A DNA stretch of 64,000 bases, from contig CAVTWA010000067.1 of the NCBI GenBank assembly GCA_963738025.1, positions 248,001-312,000 on the forward strand, in the 5' to 3' direction. The position numbers were made by a program, and so were the translations under genes. The stretch is from 20CM-2-55-15 sp963738025 (GTDB lineage: Bacteria; Acidobacteriota; Terriglobia; 20CM-2-55-15). The number at the start of each line of letters is the position of its first letter. Within the stretch, counting starts at the first letter, position 1. Below, piece after piece: positions 26,573 through 35,436 of the stretch. The notes under the pieces were generated by a model. It was not told the origin of the DNA. It searched no databases and saw only the letters and a program-made list of their open reading frames with translations.

Positions 26573-28936
26573 TCAGTTGACCGTCATCGTAAGTGCGTTC
26601 GACGACCCGACTGTCGGCTGAGGGTTCACAGCGGTAATGTCCAGGCTATTTGCGGTCAACAACAAAAAGGCAGGCACAGACCCGTTGAGCTGCGTGCTGC
26701 TGATAAACGTCGTCGCAATTGGAAAACCCTGGACCAGAAGGGATGTTCCAGGAACAAATCCCGTACCCGTCACTGTAACGGGAAATCCGGAATTGCCGGC
26801 CCGCAATGGACTCGGCACACCGCTCAACGAGCTGAGTATGGGAGGCGGCGTTCCGACTGGGAAGCTTTGAGCGGCTGACATGACACTTCCCCCCGGACCA
26901 TTGTTCCGCACTGCCACAGAAGTCACACGCGGCACCGCGAGCATACTCGCCGGAATCGTGGCCTTCAGGACCGTCTGCGTTTGCAGCACAATGGCTATTC
27001 CACCGGTTGACGTCACCACCGCTACTGGCACTCCAGCCTGAGTGAGGGTTCCTGGAAATGCAATTCCGTCAAAGATAACCTGACTGTTCGAAAGGAAGGG
27101 GCCACCCGCAATAATCAGGTCGGTTGCCGGACTGCCGGGAATTACTGATGCCGGCTGCACCACAGTAATTGAGGGGACGACCAGAGTTGCGTTGAAGTCG
27201 TTGACACGTTGGTTCGACGTGGTCACAGTCGCATTATTAGAACTTGGGGAGATGATATATCCCGTGGCGACGACGCGCACCGAGTACTGGCCCGGCGGAA
27301 TCGCGAAACTATAGTTACCGGACGCATCCGTCAACGTTGCAGCCGTCACTGAACCAGTCAACTGCACGTTCGCGCCGGCCAGAGGTTGGCCGTTGTGCAG
27401 CACGACACCGGTCAGGGAAAGCGCTGTCGAGGACGGCGGAAGGTAACCGGGTTGAGCATGCATTGGCGGCAAACCAGCGAGCATACTATCGTCGACGCGG
27501 CCCTCCAACGCTTGCGCAATCACAGGGGCATCCGACGTGACATAAATGAATCCTGCGCCCCTTGACGCCGATAGTTCCGTCAAACTTTTACTGGCTAGAG
27601 CGGATGGTGGGATAGTCAATGAACTCGATGAAACTCCGGAACCATCGTCGGGAATACTCAATATCGTCAAATTCGCCGGTGTCGCGCTGGTGTTACGTAA
27701 TGCCAGTCCCAGGAACAATTGCGGATCCGATGCTCGAGTGCGGTAAGCGAAACTGGTATTGGCGGACTCTGCAGGCTGCATCACGACAATCCCGTTTTGC
27801 GCCACACTCGCCAGCGCCACACTCGAAATTACTGGAGCGGCACTGTCCACCTCCAGCGAACCCACCTGCAGACCCGTCGGAAGGCCGAACAGCGTTGATA
27901 AACCCAGTCGCACTGAACCATTAGGGGGAATTTGAACAACCGCAGGGTTCGCCGACAAGTGCTGCCCGTCTGTTCCTGTAATCGTCAAGGTCGCAGACGT
28001 TGAAACATTAGAGGGATTGATGATCTGGACAAGCGTTGAATAATCGCCCCCTTGCACAAACATCGGGAATATGGCCGCCATCGCACCGCTCGACGCCGGC
28101 AACCCGGGAATCAGAGCAGGATCAAAATGCGGCCCTACCACTCCTTGCGCGTTGTCGGAAAAGGCATTTAGAGTACCCACTACGTATACCGGGTGGCTGG
28201 CTCCAAGCACATTGGAAACGGTCCTGACGACCACGTGCGAAATCTCTTTTCCCTGCGTAAACGCAGGATGCGGATCGAGTGCATTCTGCGGCGAAAACCC
28301 TGTCTGCGGAACGAATGCATTGATGTTGGCGGATATCGTCCCGAGCGGCGGAACGCTAGCCTGTCCGCTGCCAATCGTAGAACCATCCGGAGCCATAACC
28401 AACAACACCACTGAACTCGCCGCAGACTGTGCATTAAAGAGGGTAAGGTTCATGGACCCATCTGTGTCCGGGCCAAACGGCACGATGAGAGCCTCGGCGC
28501 TGTCCGCTGGCCCTACAGTCTCGAAATTCCCGGAAGCGTCCGCCACAGTAGCAACCACCGACAGTGGGCTGCTGGCGTTCACGATAACAGTACCCGAGAA
28601 TGACGGAAGACCAAAGGATGCAGCAGTCAACCGCTGTTGGGATCCCGCCGCAATATTTACAAAACCGTTTGCGGGTATGCTGGTGTTCGAATTCAGCAAT
28701 GTGATTTCAGCAGTCACCACCGTTGAACCGAGATTGCCGAGAATCAATTCCGATCTGGTTTGACTGCTGAAGACCGGAAAAACATATCGGAAATTCCCAC
28801 TCGGGATCTGGGCAAAAGAACTGCTCCCCAGAACGATCACCATCAACACTACGGTGAGGCTGCTTGCCAAAACCTGACCCATTTTCTTCTGACACATTCC
28901 TTGCACCAGGTCGCCTTCCTTTCCAAGCTGTTGCAA
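26573..28936 (-). CDS. Large secreted protein with carboxypeptidase-regulatory and IPT/Ig-like domains
   Basis: The frame opens with a TTG at 28936; ATGs at 28897 and 28882 are more likely starts, the latter giving a clean signal peptide ending S-S-F-A-Q. The mature chain of about 760 residues is all-beta. Residues about 30-510 are repeats of the type 'x-L-x-N-x-x-x-x-x-A-T-L-T-I'. A CarboxypepD_reg-like domain is at about 530-605 (G-V-V-L-H-N-G-Q-P-L-A-G-A-N-V-Q-L-T). One or two IPT/TIG domains follow (P-A-S-V-I-P-G-S-P-A-T-D-L near 610, G-T-G-F-V-P-G-T-S-L-L-V-Q near 730). It is a monocistronic surface or matrix protein with no catalytic motif. Confidence 0.7.
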   Translation of the reverse strand: MQQLGKEGDLVQGMCQKKMGQVLASSLTVVLMVIVLGSSSFAQIPSGNFRYVFPVFSSQTRSELILGNLGSTVVTAEITLLNSNTSIPANGFVNIAAGSQQRLTAASFGLPSFSGTVIVNASSPLSVVATVADASGNFETVGPADSAEALIVPFGPDTDGSMNLTLFNAQSAASSVVLLVMAPDGSTIGSGQASVPPLGTISANINAFVPQTGFSPQNALDPHPAFTQGKEISHVVVRTVSNVLGASHPVYVVGTLNAFSDNAQGVVGPHFDPALIPGLPASSGAMAAIFPMFVQGGDYSTLVQIINPSNVSTSATLTITGTDGQHLSANPAVVQIPPNGSVRLGLSTLFGLPTGLQVGSLEVDSAAPVISSVALASVAQNGIVVMQPAESANTSFAYRTRASDPQLFLGLALRNTSATPANLTILSIPDDGSGVSSSSLTIPPSALASKSLTELSASRGAGFIYVTSDAPVIAQALEGRVDDSMLAGLPPMHAQPGYLPPSSTALSLTGVVLHNGQPLAGANVQLTGSVTAATLTDASGNYSFAIPPGQYSVRVVATGYIISPSSNNATVTTSNQRVNDFNATLVVPSITVVQPASVIPGSPATDLIIAGGPFLSNSQVIFDGIAFPGTLTQAGVPVAVVTSTGGIAIVLQTQTVLKATIPASMLAVPRVTSVAVRNNGPGGSVMSAAQSFPVGTPPPILSSLSGVPSPLRAGNSGFPVTVTGTGFVPGTSLLVQGFPIATTFISSTQLNGSVPAFLLLTANSLDITAVNPQPTVGSSNALTMTVN

Positions 28937-29039
28937 AACCTAAATAAACTGGCCGAACGTAGCGGAAGGGCATAACGGAGTCAAGAAAACGGGCACAATT
29001 AGTAGAGTTCTAATGGTCTCCTGTTGCTAGACTTGCTGC

Positions 29040-30245
29040 GTGCGCGACACGCCTGCCAAGAAGATCCTGCTGACCGCAACGATCTTCGCCGTCGTCGTCC
29101 TTTCCTACCACGCTTATCGGCAGCCAATGGACTTTCGTGTATACCACTACGGGGCTCGTGGTGTTTTTGATGGCACGCGGCCGGTTTACGGCCTGACGAG
29201 TGGCCTTGGATGGCCGATGCATTACCGGTATCCTCCGTTGTTTCTCCTGTTATTTGCCCCATTTGCAGTGCTTCCGCTCGGTCTGGCGGCGGTCGTCTGG
29301 GTACTTCTAAAGGTGGCGGTGCTCGTCTGGCTGGTGCGCGAAATATGGCTGGCCTATGCGCCGCATCACTTCAAAAACGCGTTTTTCCTGCCTCCGCTCT
29401 TCCTGATCGCGCCGTACATCATCGAAGACTTCCGCTACGGCAATGCCCAGTTCTTCATTGTCGCCATGGCGGCAGCGGCGCTCTTATTCGCCCGGCAGCG
29501 GCCCATACTGGCAGGGGGGTCGCTCGCCTTGGCAATAAGTATTAAGGTATGGCCGCTCTTCTTTGTCCCCTACCTCGCAGTACGCCGGGATTGGAAGATG
29601 GTCGCCTACACCCTGATCTTCGTGCTGGCGCTGGGGCTCCTTCCCTCACTCTATTTCGGTTTAACGGGTAATCTTCAATTGCTGGGACAATGGTTCAAGC
29701 AGGAATTCCATACCCAGATGAGTGAGAACGAAATCTGGTTCCCGAACCAATCCCTGCGCGGCGTCCTGATGCGATATCTGACGACTGTCGATTATTCACA
29801 AGTGCCCGACGCCAATTACCCCCAGATCAACATTGCAAATGTCTCCAGCACAACCGTCCGGCTGATTTGGATCGTCATCGCCGGTATCCTATATGCAGGG
29901 TTTCTTGTGATGCAGATACGGCGAAGGGTGGACAACCGCTTTCTGGATATCGGCCTTGCCTTCTGCCTTGTGGCTTTGCTGGAGCCGTTCACCCAGAAGT
30001 ACGCCTTGGCACTCCTGCTCTGGCCGGCTCTGGCGGCGGTGGGATTAATGGCCCGGAGACGAACCCGGATTTTGATATATGGCGCGACCACTCTTGCACT
30101 TATCCAACCTCTGGCGCCCGGCGCCAGTACGCAGCGGCTGCTTCAGGTGCTGGGGCTCGACTTTGCCGTAGCCAGTCTGTTGGCTGTGGCTATTTTCATC
30201 AGCCTGGGCAGAGGCTGTAACAAGACTTTAATAATTCAGGAATAA
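29040..30245 (+). CDS. Polyprenol-phosphate-dependent mannosyltransferase-like membrane protein (GT87, DUF2029)
   Basis: A 401-residue protein with about 10 hydrophobic segments and a GTG start at 29040. The N-terminal loop after the first helix contains D-F-R-V-Y-H-Y-G-A-R and P-V-Y-G-L-T-S, and Y-R-Y-P-P-L-F-L-L-L follows, the pattern of DUF2029/GT87 glycosyltransferases that use lipid-linked sugars on the outer face of the membrane. It would act on cell-envelope glycans. It is divergent from the secreted Ig protein gene. Substrate not predictable. Confidence 0.75.
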   Translation: MRDTPAKKILLTATIFAVVVLSYHAYRQPMDFRVYHYGARGVFDGTRPVYGLTSGLGWPMHYRYPPLFLLLFAPFAVLPLGLAAVVWVLLKVAVLVWLVREIWLAYAPHHFKNAFFLPPLFLIAPYIIEDFRYGNAQFFIVAMAAAALLFARQRPILAGGSLALAISIKVWPLFFVPYLAVRRDWKMVAYTLIFVLALGLLPSLYFGLTGNLQLLGQWFKQEFHTQMSENEIWFPNQSLRGVLMRYLTTVDYSQVPDANYPQINIANVSSTTVRLIWIVIAGILYAGFLVMQIRRRVDNRFLDIGLAFCLVALLEPFTQKYALALLLWPALAAVGLMARRRTRILIYGATTLALIQPLAPGASTQRLLQVLGLDFAVASLLAVAIFISLGRGCNKTLIIQE

Positions 30246-30272
30246 AATTGTCATTTTGGAGGAAGACAGTCA

Positions 30273-31799
30273 TTGGCTCTCATGCCGACCATTGCCGCCA
30301 TTGATGTGGGGAGCAACGCGATTCGTCTGGCAATAGCAAGCGTCAATCCCACTGGCGAGTATCAGATGTTATATGTCGGCCGGGAGGCCGTCAGGCTCGG
30401 CCAGGACGTCTTTACGAAAGGCGTTATTTCGGGCCAGACCACAGATCGCATGTTGCAGACGTTTACAGACTTCAAGCAGAAGATCAAGGAACATGCTGTT
30501 ACGCATGTCAAAGCGATCGGTACCAGTGCTTTACGGGAGGCATCGAACCGCGAAACGGTTTTAAAAGCGGTCGCCAGGGCGACCGGTATCGAGATCTCGA
30601 TCATCGGAGGCGAGGAAGAAGCGCGTTTGATTCATCAGGCGGTGAAACAAACGGTCAACCTCAAGAGCAAGGTGGCATTGCTGGTCGATATCGGCGGAGG
30701 CAGCGTCGAAGTTGTTCTGGCGGACGACACGACCGTTCTTTGTACCGAGAGCTACTCCATGGGCAGTGTGCGCCTGCTTAAAATTCTAGACGAAAAAGCC
30801 GGCGAGGAACGATTCCACCAGCTGGTCACCGAATATGTCGATGCCACACAGCGCCGGCTGGCGCAGGAAATCGGCAACCAGAAGATCGATGTCTGTGTCG
30901 GCACTGGCGGCAGCATCGAATCGCTTGGCGAGCTGCGAAAGGACCTTTTCGCCAAAAATAGCGCGCAGAAAATAACCGGCGAGGAATTGAAGGCCCTCGT
31001 CAAGAAACTGAGAACGATGACATTCGAAGAACGCATCCAGCAGTTACGCCTGCGGCCGGACCGGGCGGACGTCATCGTACCCGCCGCGATCGTGCTGCAG
31101 AAAATCGTCCAGCAGGCCGGCGTCGAAGAAGTCATCATTCCCGGCATCGGACTGAAGGACGGCCTGCTTCTGGAAATCATCGCCGAAATTCGCGATAACG
31201 AAAAACGTTCGTACCGCGGTCAAGTCATTGAATCGGCGAGACGCCTCGGCAAGAAATACAGCTACGACGAGAAGCACGGCACGGTCGTCTCGAAACTCGC
31301 CTTGCAGATCTTTGATCAAACGAAGCTCGTCCATGAGTTGGATGACGAAGCCCGCTTGATTTTAGAAGTGGCCGCCCTGCTCCACGATATCGGGCACTAC
31401 GTCAACGTAGCCAACCATCACAAGCACACGTTTTATCTGATCCAGTCGAGTCCTCTGATCGGATTGACCTCGCAGCAGATGGACATGGTTGCCAATGTTG
31501 CCCGCTACCACCGGAAGTCTCCGCCGAAGGTCCAGCACAAACCTTACGAAGACCTCGCACCGAAACAGCGGCTCATCATTTCAAAACTTGCCGCAATCCT
31601 TCGGCTGGCCGACGCGCTCGATCACGAACACGCTTCAACCGTCGATAGTGTCGAGGTCGAGTACAAGCGGCCGAAGTTCCTGTTCCGGCTGAAGGGGAAA
31701 GGGGACATGTTACTGGAAAAGTGGGCCCTCGCCGCCAAGCGTGACCTGTTCGAAGCCGTTTTCGACGCCAACGTCGTCGTGGAGGATCTGGCACCCTGA
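30273..31799 (+). CDS. ppx: Ppx/GppA-type exopolyphosphatase with HD domain
   Basis: A 508-residue cytoplasmic protein. The actin-fold domain has I-D-V-G-S-N-A-I-R-L near residue 10, G-G-E-E-E-A-R-L-I near 112 and L-V-D-I-G-G-G-S-V-E near 130. An HD-type domain (A-A-L-L-H-D-I-G-H-Y near 370, then H-H-K-H-T) covers the last 200 residues. Family members hydrolyse polyphosphate or pppGpp. GGAGGA lies 10 bases before the TTG start; an ATG at 30282 is the alternative. It leads a tightly packed operon with two kinase-like genes, a small gene and sixA, next to the Pho/Pst genes, which favours a polyphosphate role. Confidence 0.88.
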   Translation: MALMPTIAAIDVGSNAIRLAIASVNPTGEYQMLYVGREAVRLGQDVFTKGVISGQTTDRMLQTFTDFKQKIKEHAVTHVKAIGTSALREASNRETVLKAVARATGIEISIIGGEEEARLIHQAVKQTVNLKSKVALLVDIGGGSVEVVLADDTTVLCTESYSMGSVRLLKILDEKAGEERFHQLVTEYVDATQRRLAQEIGNQKIDVCVGTGGSIESLGELRKDLFAKNSAQKITGEELKALVKKLRTMTFEERIQQLRLRPDRADVIVPAAIVLQKIVQQAGVEEVIIPGIGLKDGLLLEIIAEIRDNEKRSYRGQVIESARRLGKKYSYDEKHGTVVSKLALQIFDQTKLVHELDDEARLILEVAALLHDIGHYVNVANHHKHTFYLIQSSPLIGLTSQQMDMVANVARYHRKSPPKVQHKPYEDLAPKQRLIISKLAAILRLADALDHEHASTVDSVEVEYKRPKFLFRLKGKGDMLLEKWALAAKRDLFEAVFDANVVVEDLAP

Positions 31800-32503
31800 T
31801 GTCTGAAGCACAAAAACCACAAATTCCCGGAAAGCTCGTCGCCGTCGAAGGACTGGATGGATCGGGTAAGTCGACGCAAGTGTATCTGCTCAAACGATGG
31901 CTCGAACTCGATGGCTACAAGGTGTTTTTTACCGAGTGGAACTCATCTGCGATCGTCAAGAAGGCAACGCGAAAAGGAAAGAAAAGGCAGCTCCTGACTC
32001 CGACGACGTTTTCGCTGATTCACTGCACTGATTTTGCGGATCGCTACGAACGGCAGGTCCGCCCCCTGCTCAATGCCGGGTATATCGTTCTCGCCGATCG
32101 TTACATTTTCACTGCATTTGCCCGCGATGCCGTGCGCGGCTGCGATCGCACCTGGCTGCGGAAGCTGTACAGCTATGCCTTAAAACCCGACGTGACTTTT
32201 TATTTTGATGTGCCGCTGAAAACAGCGCTATCCCGAATCCTCGACGGACGCACCCGGGTGAAGTACCACGAAGCCGGTATGGATATGGGCTATTCGAAGG
32301 ACCCGTACGAGAGTTTCCGGATCTTCCAGGGCAAGATCCATCGGGAATACCAGCGCATGATCCGCGAGTATGACTTCATCCGCATCGACGCGGACCAACG
32401 TCCCGATGTTCAACAAACAAAAGTACGCGAAATTCTCGAGAGCAAAATCGACCTGCCTTCATACCGCTGGCACGGTTCCATCTACCCTCGACACATCAGT
32501 TAA
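31799..32503 (+). CDS. Thymidylate-kinase-like P-loop kinase, first of a tandem pair
   Basis: A 234-residue protein with a complete Walker A motif E-G-L-D-G-S-G-K-S-T-Q near residues 16-26 and the TMK-type D-R-Y motif (L-A-D-R-Y-I-F-T-A-F-A-R) near 100. The ATG shares its A with the stop of ppx, so the genes are coupled. TMKs phosphorylate dTMP, but the long spacer, the K-G-K-K-R-Q-L-L basic stretch near 62 and the operon with Ppx and SixA suggest another acceptor, possibly polyphosphate-linked as in PPK2. That is inference from context. Confidence 0.75.
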   Translation: MSEAQKPQIPGKLVAVEGLDGSGKSTQVYLLKRWLELDGYKVFFTEWNSSAIVKKATRKGKKRQLLTPTTFSLIHCTDFADRYERQVRPLLNAGYIVLADRYIFTAFARDAVRGCDRTWLRKLYSYALKPDVTFYFDVPLKTALSRILDGRTRVKYHEAGMDMGYSKDPYESFRIFQGKIHREYQRMIREYDFIRIDADQRPDVQQTKVREILESKIDLPSYRWHGSIYPRHIS

Positions 32504-32504
32504 C

Positions 32505-33353
32505 ATGCCGAACCCAAAACAATTTTACGGTAAGGGATTGCCTGGCGCTAACCTGGACGAACTCAAGGGACAGCTCATCGTCGTCGAGGGCGCCGACGGC
32601 TCCGGACGCTCGACACAAATCGATCTCCTGCGCAACTGGCTCGAACGGCGAGGCTATCCGACCGCCAATGTCGGATTGAAACGCTCGATGCTCGTCAGCC
32701 GCGAACTCGAACAGGCGATGCAAGGCAACATCCTCGGCACGCGAACCCTCAGCCTGTTCTATGCCACCGACTTCGCCGATCAGCTGGAGAACAGCATCAT
32801 CCCCGCTCTGCGCTCCGGCTTCATCGTCCTCGCCGACCGCTACATCTACACATTGATGGCGCGCGCGATCGTCCGCGGCGTCGAATCGGCATGGATACGC
32901 GACGTCTACAGCATCGCCCTGGTGCCCGACGCAGTCTTCTATCTCACGGTGAGCCCCAAAATTCTCGTGGAACGAAATCTCAGAAAGCACGCCGTGCTCG
33001 ACTATTGGGAATCCGGCATGGATATGCACCGGTCCTCGAACATGTACGCCAGCTTCATCGAATATCAACGGTTGATCCAGAAAGAATTCAAAACCATGCA
33101 GGAACTCTACGGTTTCGAAACCATCAATGGAAACCGTTCGCCCCGCGCAATCCAGAACGATCTCCGGGCAAGAGTCGAGGTGGTACTCAACGGCAAGGCG
33201 AATCATATCGAAGAGGAAATTGATGAACCAGACCATAAGGAAAGAATTGCTCGCTCAGCTACAGCACTTACGGACGGAAACGAAGGAGATCAGCCGCCTC
33301 TACGTCGCCAATCTCCAGCGCGACATCGTACAAATCATGGAGTTTCTGAATGA
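32505..33353 (+). CDS. Thymidylate-kinase-like protein with altered Walker A, second of the pair
   Basis: An upstream frame extension exists, but the ATG at 32505 (one base after the previous stop) aligns with the family start and gives 282 residues. It is a paralogue of the preceding gene (shared D-F-A-D, L-A-D-R-Y-I and E-x-G-M-D-M blocks). Its P-loop reads E-G-A-D-G-S-G-R-S-T-Q, with Arg in place of the lysine that contacts ATP phosphates. It may be a poorly active or regulatory partner. The last 45 residues run out of frame over the next gene and are Arg/Pro-rich, probably unconserved read-through. Confidence 0.7.
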   Translation: MPNPKQFYGKGLPGANLDELKGQLIVVEGADGSGRSTQIDLLRNWLERRGYPTANVGLKRSMLVSRELEQAMQGNILGTRTLSLFYATDFADQLENSIIPALRSGFIVLADRYIYTLMARAIVRGVESAWIRDVYSIALVPDAVFYLTVSPKILVERNLRKHAVLDYWESGMDMHRSSNMYASFIEYQRLIQKEFKTMQELYGFETINGNRSPRAIQNDLRARVEVVLNGKANHIEEEIDEPDHKERIARSATALTDGNEGDQPPLRRQSPARHRTNHGVSE

Positions 33354-33534
33354 GAGCGCCAGTCCCCCCACAGGCAGGAAGTCGACGGTAAGTCCCATCC
33401 TGGCGGAAATGAAAGCCACTCTTGACGCCATCAATGTAAAGCCTGAGAAAGGCCGTCGAAAAGATCTGCGCAGAATCGAGCAAGCCATCCGGTCGATGAG
33501 AAAACTGGTCCTGGCGGAGAAGAGAGACGAGTAA
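33223..33534 (+). CDS. Small helical protein in the ppx-sixA operon
   Basis: The frame opens at 33127 inside the previous gene. The ATG at 33223 has GAGGAAA just upstream and starts a coherent 103-residue protein: charged, helical, probably coiled coil (L-L-A-Q-L-Q-H-L-R-T-E-T-K-E, E-K-G-R-R-K-D-L-R-R-I-E-Q), with no cysteine motif or membrane helix. It overlaps the preceding kinase-like gene by 131 bases and touches sixA downstream (TAATGG junction). Function unknown; the position suggests a partner of the kinase or SixA proteins. Confidence 0.6.
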   Translation: MNQTIRKELLAQLQHLRTETKEISRLYVANLQRDIVQIMEFLNESASPPTGRKSTVSPILAEMKATLDAINVKPEKGRRKDLRRIEQAIRSMRKLVLAEKRDE

Positions 33535-34025
33535 TGGAGATCTACATTCTGCGACACGGTATTGCCGTTGAAAGAGGAACACCCGGCTACAAGAAGGACA
33601 GCGATCGCCCCCTGACTCCTGAAGGCAAAGACAAAATGCAAAGAATCGCCGAAGCGATCCTCGGTATGGAGCTGAAGTTCGATCTCATTCTCTCCAGTCC
33701 ATTCGCGCGCGCCGAACAGACTGCAAAAATCGTAGCCGATGAACTCGACGAGGAAGTCACATTTACCGAATTGCTACAGCCTGACGGTAACGTCCTCGAG
33801 CTGATCTCTGAAATCAACGACGAAAAGCCCCAGAGAGTCCTCCTCGTCGGCCACGAACCGGACCTGAGCCAGCTCATTTCTGTTCTGACCACCGGCGGCA
33901 GCGAGGCCCGAATCGAGCTGAAAAAGGGGGGGCTGTGCAAGCTCACCACGGATAAACTCACCTTCGGCCGCTGCGCCACGCTCCACTGGCTGCTGACACC
34001 GAAACAATTACGCGAACTAAGATGA
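33534..34025 (+). CDS. sixA: Phosphohistidine phosphatase SixA
   Basis: A 163-residue histidine-phosphatase-fold enzyme with the L-R-H-G catalytic motif at residues 6-9, the S-S-P-F-A-R-A-x-Q-T segment near 53 and the second histidine in V-G-H-E-P-D near 105. SixA-type enzymes remove phosphate from phosphohistidine on proteins such as phosphotransfer domains. The ATG overlaps the preceding stop, so it is the last gene of the five-gene ppx operon. A palindromic element follows immediately. Confidence 0.9.
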   Translation: MEIYILRHGIAVERGTPGYKKDSDRPLTPEGKDKMQRIAEAILGMELKFDLILSSPFARAEQTAKIVADELDEEVTFTELLQPDGNVLELISEINDEKPQRVLLVGHEPDLSQLISVLTTGGSEARIELKKGGLCKLTTDKLTFGRCATLHWLLTPKQLRELR

Positions 34026-34092
34026 ATAAGCCACGAATTGAACGAATTTAACGAATTGAATTCGTTTAATTCGTTCAATTCGTGGCTTATTT
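34024..34092. repeat. Long palindromic intergenic element, copy 6 (GAATT type)
   Basis: An inverted repeat starting AATAAGCCACGAATTGAACG, about 30-bp stem. It occupies the convergent junction between sixA and phoR, starting at the sixA stop, and is the only terminator candidate for both transcripts. Confidence 0.85.
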
Positions 34093-34098
34093 GTTCCC

Positions 34099-35433
34099 TC
34101 ACGCAGGCAGGTGAATCGTAAAGGTCGAGCCCGCCCCAAGCTTGCTCGTCACCGTAATCGAGCCGCCCTGACTTTCAATCGCGTGCTTCACAATAGACAA
34201 ACCCAGCCCAGTGCCGCCGGACTCACGCGAGCGCGCCTTATCCACGCGATAGAACCGTTCGAATATGCGCGGCAGTTCCTCCGAGGGAATGCCGTTCCCG
34301 GTATCGGTAACCGAAAGACGCACCGTTCCATTGTGGGCGGCGGCGGCAATGCGTATCTCGCCGCGCTGCCTGTTGTAGTGAATGGCATTATCGATCAGGT
34401 TCGAGAGAGCCGTCCCCAGACGTGAGCGATCAGCCTGAATCTGAATTTGAGGACAATCCAGGGTGACCTGAATCTCCCGCTCGCGAAGCGCCTTGGCCCG
34501 CGATGCGATCTGGTCGTCGATGATGGCCTTCAAGTCCAATTCCTCCCGGCTCGCCGGCACTTCCGCCTCCAGCTTCGCCAATGTCAGCAGATCGCTCACA
34601 AGGGCTTCGAGATGCTTCGCATTCCGTTCAATCGTATAGAGAAAATCCAGAGCAATCTGCGGATCGTCCTTCGCGCCGCCCAGCAGGGTTTCCGTATAAC
34701 CGCGAATCGAGGTGAGAGGCGTCTTGAATTCATGCGAGACATTCGCCACGAAATCGCGCCGCATGCGTTCGGTCCGCCGGATATCGGTCAGATCATTGAA
34801 GACGACGACGACCGAATCCACATTGCCGCTGGCGTTGGTCACAGGCGCAACGTTTGCCTGAAAGATTCTGTTGTTCCCGGCGCTGAGTTCCAGAATTCGC
34901 GGAGGTGCGCTGCCGAGGACCGCGCGGACGGCGTCGTCGAATTCGGGCCGGCGCAGCACCTCGAGGGGCCTTCTGCCGGAGAGATCGCGGTCCGTTCCCA
35001 GGACGCGGCGCAGAGAACTGTTCGTCAGGGTGATCCGCGCATCGCGATCGAGAACCATGACGCCCTGCTCCATGGCTTCCAGAATCAATTCGAGTTGCTG
35101 TTTTCCATCCGACAGAGCATGGATCTTTTCGCTCAGGGTTTGCGCCATCGTGTTCAGCGACGTTCCCAGCGCGGCAATCTCTTCGTCGCCCGTGATCGGC
35201 AGACGCTGATTCAAATGTCCGGCGGCAAGTTTTCGGGAAGCGATAGAAATGCGGTGGAGCGGCCGAGCCACTATCAGCCGGACACCATATCCGAAAGTAA
35301 ACGTGAGTCCAACCGCCAGAAGAAGGAAGAGGACCAGTTCCGCGGGACTTAGAACGAAGGCGAGGCCGAAAGAAATTATAAATACGAGCAGCAGGTTCCA
35401 GGCAATGAGGCGGGAATGGAGGCGGAAAGCCAT
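34099..35433 (-). CDS. phoR: Phosphate-sensing histidine kinase PhoR-like
   Basis: A 444-residue membrane kinase. Two transmembrane helices lie at about 10-50 with almost no periplasmic loop, as in PhoR. A HAMP-like segment (R-P-L-H-R-I-S near 75), a PAS domain about 118-225, HisKA with V-S-H-E-F-K-T-P-L near 240, and HATPase with N-L-I-D-N-A-I-H-Y near 345 and G-T-G-L-G-L-S-I-V near 410 follow. The lack of an external sensor domain fits control through PstSCAB-PhoU. It follows phoB by three bases in a phoU-phoB-phoR unit. Confidence 0.9.
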   Translation of the reverse strand: MAFRLHSRLIAWNLLLVFIISFGLAFVLSPAELVLFLLLAVGLTFTFGYGVRLIVARPLHRISIASRKLAAGHLNQRLPITGDEEIAALGTSLNTMAQTLSEKIHALSDGKQQLELILEAMEQGVMVLDRDARITLTNSSLRRVLGTDRDLSGRRPLEVLRRPEFDDAVRAVLGSAPPRILELSAGNNRIFQANVAPVTNASGNVDSVVVVFNDLTDIRRTERMRRDFVANVSHEFKTPLTSIRGYTETLLGGAKDDPQIALDFLYTIERNAKHLEALVSDLLTLAKLEAEVPASREELDLKAIIDDQIASRAKALREREIQVTLDCPQIQIQADRSRLGTALSNLIDNAIHYNRQRGEIRIAAAAHNGTVRLSVTDTGNGIPSEELPRIFERFYRVDKARSRESGGTGLGLSIVKHAIESQGGSITVTSKLGAGSTFTIHLPA

Positions 35434-35436
35434 GTG

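Noticed and set aside
31799..32503. Calling the first kinase-like gene tmk or ppk2 outright
   Set aside because: Motifs fit TMK-like P-loop kinases, but substrate residues cannot be judged by eye and the context points elsewhere, so no symbol is given.
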